39,709 nucleotides of DNA from Clostridiales bacterium. Its GTDB lineage: Bacteria > Bacillota > Clostridia > Oscillospirales > Acutalibacteraceae. Each line of letters opens with the position of its first letter. Position 1 is the stretch's first letter. Shown here one piece after another: positions 34,751-39,709 of this stretch. Under the pieces are notes generated by a model. It did no database searches and was not told the DNA's origin. It saw only the letters and a program-made list of their open reading frames with translations. Both the position numbers and the translations under genes were made by a program. The stretch spans positions 1 through 39,709 of the forward strand of contig DULI01000001.1 in the NCBI GenBank assembly GCA_012840445.1, read 5' to 3'.

Positions 34751-34831
34751 CAAAACCGCCGCCAAACAGCGGCCTGCGCTAATACAAAATAGCCCCAAAA
34801 GCGTAAGTATATAAACATATCTCCACCCAGG

Positions 34832-34858
34832 GCAGCCGCTTAAAAGCGGCTGCTTTTT
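34832..34858 (+). terminator. Terminator after chemoreceptor 1
   Basis: GCAGCCGCTT and AAGCGGCTGC are perfect 10-bp arms followed by TTTTT. The remaining gap to 35198 holds no ORF with a credible start and no riboswitch that I recognise. Confidence 0.85.
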
Positions 34859-35198
34859 CTGTGCATTCCAAAAGCGTCAGCCGGGTTGTGCAAACCCAAT
34901 TAGACTTTTGCATAATCTTGCAATCGCCTTTGCATAGTTTTAAATCACGCGCCCCCTTATCCCATTTGGGAAACACCCCCTGCGTTATCCACATTTCCTC
35001 AAAAGGCCGCCGCAACCCCCTGCTGTGTCATCGGCGGTTTCTTGGTTTTCCCCGGTATCACGTAGTATTGGCTAAAACATTTTATAATTTCGACTGCCAA
35101 AATATATCATCCGCTGGAACTTTTTTATATAATTTGTAAATTTTACTCGAAATTTGTGTTGTTTCATAGTTTATTCTAACGAAATTATGTTAACTCTC

Positions 35199-35225
35199 TA
35201 ATTAATATGTATAAATATGCGATAT
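35199..35225 (+). promoter_or_regulatory. Sigma-28-like promoter of the second chemoreceptor
   Basis: TAAT (35199-35202), a 15-nt spacer and TGCGATAT (35218-35225) fit TAAA-N15-GCCGATAA with a few mismatches. The flanking AT-rich sequence aligns with that before the first receptor. Confidence 0.55.
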
Positions 35226-35262
35226 AATATGACGACTAATCCATAAGGCAGGGTGTATTGAG

Positions 35263-37392
35263 TTGAAATCAAAAAAAATTAAAGCCAACAGTTTGGGAAC
35301 AAAAATTTTTCTCTTTTTTACGGCCTGCATCCTGGTCATTAACATAATAACAATAACCTTCTCGACTATTTTGCAAAGCAACATTATGGACAAAAACCTT
35401 ATGGCCGGGTGCGAAACCAACCTTCAAATACTCCTTGAAAAGATTGAGGAATACAAAACCACCCTCAAAACCATAGGCTCTGAAGCCGCAAACAACTCAA
35501 ATCTAATAGAAGCTGCGGCTGCAAACGACCTCATGGGCATTAAATACTACATAACCATAATGAAAACAAGGCCCGAGATAAGCAACATTTTCTACACCGA
35601 CACAAAAGGCAACAATATATTCAGCATATCCTCCTATAACGACATGGATGTGTCCAGCCACTCCAACTTTACCGCCGCAATGCAGAACGAGGATGTTGTC
35701 AGGTACCAAATGCTCAGCGAATCGGATTTATGCCTTGGCTACTCGGTTAAAATCGGCACCGGGGATACAACCTACGGCGTGCTGTCAATCTATCACTCGC
35801 TTAACGACAACAAAATTATCGACATTGCCAAAAGGCTGACCAACCACGATTTTACCATATATGCGGGCGACAGGGTAATAACCACATCCCTGATGGCAGA
35901 GGATGGCACCCGGCTTATGGACTCAAAACCCCAGCAAAAAATCACAACATCGGTGCTTGAAAACGGGCAGGATTACCACAACCGGGAAAAAATCCTTAAA
36001 AACGATTACCTTACATACTACATCCCCCTGCGCGACCACCAGGGCAACGCCATCGGCATGATACTTTCGGGAGTTAACATCGAAAGCCGCATAAACCAAA
36101 CCAATTTAATCATGTTCGGGTTAATCGGTGTCTCCTTGTTACTTACCATGCTCAACCTGATATCCCTCCGCATATTCACCAGTAAGAACGTTTATAAACC
36201 TTTAAACCAAATCGAAAACCTTGCCGTAAGCCTTGCCAACGGCGAAATCGGCATACAAAACCCCGATGCGGTCAAGTTAAATTTTAAATCCAACGACGAA
36301 ATGGGCAGGGCGGCAAGGGCCTTTGCAGGCACTGTCGACAGCCTTAAAAACTACATAGGCGAAATCTCCGAGCTGTTAAAGCATATTTCCGAAGGGGACC
36401 TAACCCGGTTTCCTCAGCAGGACTATAAGGGCGATTTCGTAAACATCAGAAATGCGCTCCAAAACATAGTCCTCTCCCTTAACGAAACCTTCGCCAATAT
36501 AAACCGTTCGGCGGAAATAATCGCAGAAAACACCCAAAGCGTCGCCAAGGGCGCCGCAGTCCTGTCCCAAAACTCCGCCGCACAGGCGAGCGCAGCCGAG
36601 GAGCTGACCGCCACGGTACAGGAAGTCGCCGTCAATCTGACGCAGAAATCCGCCGAAAACACGGCAACAGTCAAATCAATCGTAGAAGGCTTCCTTCTGG
36701 ATGTCCAAAACGGCAAAGAGTATATCAACCAGCTAATAGAACTCTTCAACCAGATTAACCAAATATCCGACGAAATGAGAAAGGTCAACAATGCGGTAAG
36801 CAATATTTCTTTCCAGACCGACATACTCGCCCTTAACGCCGCAGTAGAGGCCGCCCGCGCCGGAGCTGCTGGCAAAGGCTTTGCCGTTGTGGCGGAGGAG
36901 GTAAGGAGCCTTGCGAATTTAAGCTCCAACGCCGCAAGGCAGACCGAACATCTGCTTGAAAGTACTCTCAAGCTATTACAGCGCGGGACCGAAACCGCAA
37001 ACTCCACCTCCATGGCATTTGACAAAATTTTCGAAAACTCCAGGCAGTCCGTTGGCGTAATTTCTGAAATCGAGCAGATAACCCAGTCCCAGGCCGCGGC
37101 GGTGGACCAGATAACCAAAGGAATGGAACAAATATCCGACGCAATACAAAATAACGCCGCAATCGCCGAAGAGAATGCCGCCGCGAGCCAGGAGATGGCC
37201 TCCCAGGCCCAGTTCCTGAAAGAGCTGGTGGGGCAGGTAAAACTAATCAGCCCAAATGGCAACGGCACCGACCCCGATTCTGCCGGCGATAATGAAAACT
37301 CCCAGCCCGACCAGGCCGAACCTGCACCGTCCGAAGACAGCGGGTCCGCACCCGAAAAGGCGCAAATCGAAACTACGCCTAACCAACTCTAA
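35263..37392 (+). CDS. Methyl-accepting chemotaxis protein 2
   Basis: This 709-aa receptor is paralogous to the one upstream. It also starts with TTG, in an almost identical leader (AGGGTG shortly upstream). TM1 is at about 14-37. A Cache-type sensor spans about 38-275 ([25 protein letters not shown]). TM2 is at about 283-306, followed by HAMP and the signalling hairpin [20 protein letters not shown]. The cytoplasmic halves of the two proteins are far more alike than the sensor halves. The second sensor is about 20 residues shorter, as expected if ligand specificity has diverged. The C-terminus is acidic and lacks a CheR-binding pentapeptide. A strong terminator follows. Confidence 0.95.
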   Translation: MKSKKIKANSLGTKIFLFFTACILVINIITITFSTILQSNIMDKNLMAGCETNLQILLEKIEEYKTTLKTIGSEAANNSNLIEAAAANDLMGIKYYITIMKTRPEISNIFYTDTKGNNIFSISSYNDMDVSSHSNFTAAMQNEDVVRYQMLSESDLCLGYSVKIGTGDTTYGVLSIYHSLNDNKIIDIAKRLTNHDFTIYAGDRVITTSLMAEDGTRLMDSKPQQKITTSVLENGQDYHNREKILKNDYLTYYIPLRDHQGNAIGMILSGVNIESRINQTNLIMFGLIGVSLLLTMLNLISLRIFTSKNVYKPLNQIENLAVSLANGEIGIQNPDAVKLNFKSNDEMGRAARAFAGTVDSLKNYIGEISELLKHISEGDLTRFPQQDYKGDFVNIRNALQNIVLSLNETFANINRSAEIIAENTQSVAKGAAVLSQNSAAQASAAEELTATVQEVAVNLTQKSAENTATVKSIVEGFLLDVQNGKEYINQLIELFNQINQISDEMRKVNNAVSNISFQTDILALNAAVEAARAGAAGKGFAVVAEEVRSLANLSSNAARQTEHLLESTLKLLQRGTETANSTSMAFDKIFENSRQSVGVISEIEQITQSQAAAVDQITKGMEQISDAIQNNAAIAEENAAASQEMASQAQFLKELVGQVKLISPNGNGTDPDSAGDNENSQPDQAEPAPSEDSGSAPEKAQIETTPNQL

Positions 37393-37416
37393 CCCAAACA
37401 TAATGACTTAATCATA

Positions 37417-37448
37417 AAATGGGAGATGTCCTTACATCTCCCATTTTT
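37417..37448. terminator. Terminator after chemoreceptor 2
   Basis: AAAATGGGAGATGT and ACATCTCCCATTTT form long complementary arms, with T5 on the plus strand. It may also serve the convergent Fic gene on the minus strand. Nothing else is seen in 37449-37545. Confidence 0.88.
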
Positions 37449-37545
37449 ATCTTCACAAACATTCGTAGTTTTCCTAACTGCATGCAAACCGGTTAACTAC
37501 CAACCCCACAATCCCTGCATACTACAGTTGCCACCCAAAAAAGCC

Positions 37546-38184
37546 CTATCCGTTTCTTTTTTCGTCCCAATCTATTCCCGTAATGCACTCATATAACAAA
37601 TTTTTTATATCCTCTGTGTTATAAGGCACATCCTTAATCAGATTCAAAAACTTTAACAATGCTACCTCATTAACGGCAAACACCCCCGCGCCCTCGGAAA
37701 TAAGTATCTTATTGGCGCAAATAAAAAAGGTAGATGTGTTGGCTTCCAAAAAAATTTTTCTTCGAAGGCCGTATAAAAGTAATTTTGTAGCCCTTTCAGC
37801 CGCCGTACCCTTTGCCAGAATCCCCTCAATATCCCGCTTTATCCTGTCATATTGCGGCGTTGCCTCCTGCTGCACGCAAGCCCTCACTGCCCTTAGCAAC
37901 CGGGCGTTTGGCGACAAAAACTCATTCACCATGCAAACATAGCCAAAATCCAGGGAAACCGAAAAACTTTCAAAAACAAATCTCCACGCCGCCCGCAGGT
38001 TTAATATCAATTCAACCGCGCACAAGTCAACAGAGCCCACATTAACCCCGTCTAATATGGTTTTTACTTCCGGAAAGGTAACGTCAAACCCCTCAAGCCT
38101 TACACAGGCGTAAATATTTTGTTCTAGCAGCTTTTTTGCCAAAAACAGGTTCTCATCCGCAGTCATATTGTATTTATCAAGCAT
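37546..38184 (-). CDS. Fic-domain protein with degenerate active site
   Basis: This 212-aa protein starts at the ATG at 38184, behind AAGGAAGAGGG. Its first half (NMTADENLFLAKKLLEQNIY, then LEGFDVTFPEVKTILDGVNV) matches a Firmicutes group of Fic/DOC proteins. Fic enzymes transfer AMP or other nucleotide groups using the motif HxFx(D/E)GN(G/K)R. Here the matching stretch (residues 143-151) is KIFLEANTS: the histidine position is K, glycine is A148, and the K/R pair is T-S. N149 and E147 are kept. Catalysis by the usual mechanism is therefore doubtful. It follows the HipA-like gene by 13 bp and is surely co-transcribed with it. It may be a regulatory or decayed partner of the kinase. Confidence 0.7.
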   Translation of the reverse strand: MLDKYNMTADENLFLAKKLLEQNIYACVRLEGFDVTFPEVKTILDGVNVGSVDLCAVELILNLRAAWRFVFESFSVSLDFGYVCMVNEFLSPNARLLRAVRACVQQEATPQYDRIKRDIEGILAKGTAAERATKLLLYGLRRKIFLEANTSTFFICANKILISEGAGVFAVNEVALLKFLNLIKDVPYNTEDIKNLLYECITGIDWDEKRNG

Positions 38185-38197
38185 AAGCCCTCTTCCT

Positions 38198-39262
38198 TTA
38201 CACACAAAAGTTCTCATAAATTTTGCATAACACACCATACCTGTACAATACATACTCCGACACATACCGCTTGTCCACATTAAAATCCAAACAAAATAGG
38301 ATTTCATCAACCATTTTTCTGTTAAGTAATGGCAGCCTAAATCTCAAATTGCTGGACTTAATAAAGTCCGCAAAAGCAGAAAACAGAATATCATTATCAC
38401 AAAAGGGATTCTTTCTATATCCCCTTGAAATCAAAGCGGCATTGTTGTCAAAATTGGGCGCCATGGAAATAAAGTCGCCAGTCTCCGAGTCCCTTAAAAA
38501 TCCATAGTTGAATGTATGCCTGTCCAGGTTAAAACACAGCGTATCCATCACTAATATGTCAATATACTGCTTTGCCAATTCGAGATTAAGCCCTGCAATT
38601 TTTTTATAATTATATGCATAATCCTTATTGTCCCCAACAAGATTGTACGCCGGCTCAAATATCACCGCCCCGCCTTTTGTAAAGTCTCGGGTCTTAATAT
38701 AATCCCCTTCGGTTTCGTAATGTGCCATATCAAATCCTACGGCAGCCCCCAGCCTTGCTACAAACAGCTCCGAGAACCTTTCCAAATCATTCCCGCTTTT
38801 GTATAGCCACCAGCATCCTCCCGATTTGCGCCAGCACTTTTCAAAGCTGCCGACTGTCGTTAGGTCGGGCGCGCAAGCCCTGCCTTGGGCACCGCAGTTT
38901 TCAACAAAGCTGTCAATATCCCCCTTTAAAGCAAGGTCGGCAAAAGGATTTTCATTAAATTTCACATCATCAAAACACAAATCCGACCCTTTTTCTTTTA
39001 TCCAATATGTATCGGTAACCGCGGCCGCGTTGACTTGCATCACCGTGCTAATATCGCTTGTATCCGTAATCCCCAAAGCCTTTTTTAGCAATCGCGAGTT
39101 TATTCTTCGCCTGTCAATAGCCCTGCTTTCAATCCATTCAACCAAGCCTCCGCCTCGGGCAAAAATAATCGGCGCCAGCTTTTCGTTTAAAACCACCGTT
39201 TCATTATCCACAATTTCCGCAACCCTAATATCCCTATTCATCAAAAAGCCGTTAATAACCAT
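38198..39262 (-). CDS. HipA-like serine/threonine kinase
   Basis: This is a 354-aa cytoplasmic protein. The start is the ATG at 39262 behind GGGGTG; the TTG five codons earlier has no site. A likely ATP lysine lies in WLYKSG (about residue 160). The catalytic loop is FNLDRHTFNYGF (D247, N252), and the metal-binding motif is APNFDNNAAL (D272). These fit the HipA-type kinase core (NxDRHxxNFG and DxN). The usual HipB antitoxin is absent; the neighbour is a degenerate Fic gene. The family includes persistence toxins that phosphorylate tRNA synthetases, but the target here is unknown. The long upstream leader can form alternative hairpins. Confidence 0.72.
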   Translation of the reverse strand: MVINGFLMNRDIRVAEIVDNETVVLNEKLAPIIFARGGGLVEWIESRAIDRRRINSRLLKKALGITDTSDISTVMQVNAAAVTDTYWIKEKGSDLCFDDVKFNENPFADLALKGDIDSFVENCGAQGRACAPDLTTVGSFEKCWRKSGGCWWLYKSGNDLERFSELFVARLGAAVGFDMAHYETEGDYIKTRDFTKGGAVIFEPAYNLVGDNKDYAYNYKKIAGLNLELAKQYIDILVMDTLCFNLDRHTFNYGFLRDSETGDFISMAPNFDNNAALISRGYRKNPFCDNDILFSAFADFIKSSNLRFRLPLLNRKMVDEILFCLDFNVDKRYVSEYVLYRYGVLCKIYENFCV

Positions 39263-39398
39263 AACCGCACCCCGCAAGCATCCCTATTTCAAAAAAACAC
39301 CTCGGCATACGCAATACCAAAATTCATCAACAGGAAATATTCACTGTCATATTTTACAATATTTTAATTGTCTTTTCCATAATCTTCGCAATAAGATA

Positions 39399-39459
39399 GC
39401 AAAAGGGGTGGAAAATCCCAGCCTTTTGCGCGTTTCGTCGCAGTTTTTAACCAAAAGGC
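39399..39459 (-). promoter_or_regulatory. Leader with mutually exclusive hairpins before the HipA-Fic operon
   Basis: Three complementary segments occur: GCAAAAGG (39399-39406), GCCTTTTGC (39421-39429) and CAAAAGGC (39452-39459). The middle one can pair with either outer one (8 bp each; the left pair adds an inner 3-bp TGG/CCA stem). The arrangement lies between the likely promoter and the HipA start. No T run follows, so a plain terminator is unlikely. Confidence 0.35.
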
Positions 39460-39469
39460 GGCTTAACCC

Positions 39470-39498
39470 ATTATAATGGTATTAATATTAACACCATT
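39470..39498. promoter_or_regulatory. 24-bp near-perfect palindrome with -10-like box
   Basis: The palindrome at 39475-39498 has arms starting AATGGT and ending ACCATT, with 11 of 12 base pairs matched around TTAATATTAA. A TATAAT box on the minus strand (39470-39475) adjoins it, and one exists on the plus strand too. It is a candidate operator for the HipA-Fic operon about 210 bp away. Confidence 0.4.
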
Positions 39499-39552
39499 TG
39501 TATTTGGATAAAAGGGCTTAACATCCGCTTAATCGGCTTCTCAGAAAAACAT

Positions 39553-39583
39553 AAAAGCCCCGGCATTAACCGGAGCCTTTTTT
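39553..39583 (-). terminator. Probable rRNA operon terminator
   Basis: GCTCCGG and CCGGGGC (minus strand) form an imperfect stem around TTAATG followed by TTTTATG. It lies about 48 nt after the 23S 3' end. Confidence 0.6.
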
Positions 39584-39630
39584 AATACCCTCAAAACCGA
39601 ACAAAGTCAAGACAGATGGCAAGGATTTTT

Positions 39631-39709
39631 AAGGTCAAGCCCTCGGTCTATTAGTACTGCCAAGCTAAATGTGTCACCACACTTACACACGCAGCCTATC
39701 TACCCGGTA
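39631..39709 (-). rRNA. rrl: 23S ribosomal RNA, 3' end (partial)
   Basis: The minus strand reads CAGTACTAATAGACCGAGGG followed by CTTGACC, the conserved 3' end of 23S rRNA. The preceding stretch (GTGTGTAAGTGTGGTGACAC) is also typical. The gene continues beyond the window. The 3' end is placed at about 39631-39633 by comparison with known ends. Confidence 0.93.

Noticed and set aside
34859-35190. Riboswitch in the gap between the two chemoreceptors
   Set aside because: I looked for the cyclic-di-GMP riboswitch core and other common aptamers and saw no matching conserved core or stem set.
35189-35196. TGTTAACT before the second chemoreceptor as a Rex site
   Set aside because: Only one half-site fits and the second arm is missing. 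The sigma-28-like promoter explains the region better.

Overview
The window looks like a chromosomal segment of an anaerobic, motile, polysaccharide-degrading clostridium (Bacillota, class Clostridia; species not recognised). The clues are two large secreted glycoside hydrolases ending in type I dockerins, a third dockerin in a phage-like protein, a rex-adhE fermentative operon, clostridial ribosome binding sites and TTG/GTG starts, and two chemoreceptors behind sigma-28-like promoters. No cohesin or scaffoldin is in the window, so the partners of the dockerins must lie elsewhere.

Layout. 1-1540: the tail of an unknown gene, a small Pro/Arg-rich ORF, and a decayed LamG-type (phage-like) pseudogene. 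1584-6878: a LysR regulator on the minus strand, then the plus-strand operon rex-adhE-APH-like kinase, preceded by two Rex-box-like palindromes. 7162-13153: a multimodular secreted GH31 enzyme divergent from an AraC regulator. 13292-15327: an AT-rich minus-strand patch with a phage-module/dockerin fusion, a membrane-anchored protein and a 5'-truncated gene abutting tRNA-Tyr. 15646-18283: a copper-export operon, copA-copZ. 18569-18961: a lipoprotein remnant and tRNA-Thr.

19099-32014 is a rhamnose block: a secreted GH78 alpha-L-rhamnosidase with dockerin, a divergent AraC regulator, a cytoplasmic GH106-like rhamnosidase, and a divergent rhaB-rhaA-rhaD catabolic operon. A convergent ECF S-component gene follows. 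A 29-bp element matching at 24 positions lies in front of both rhamnosidase genes, 22 nt from the -10 box in each case. It is the best candidate operator for the AraC protein. The inferred scheme is extracellular release of rhamnosyl groups, further trimming inside the cell, then isomerisation, phosphorylation and aldol cleavage to DHAP and lactaldehyde. No rhamnose importer is obvious.

32195-37392: a small YtxH-like protein and two tandem paralogous methyl-accepting chemotaxis proteins. 37546-39262: a two-gene operon of a HipA-like kinase and a Fic protein with a degenerate active-site motif, with a long, potentially structured leader. 39631-39709: the 3' end of a 23S rRNA on the minus strand. 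No CRISPR array, complete insertion sequence or replication origin was seen.
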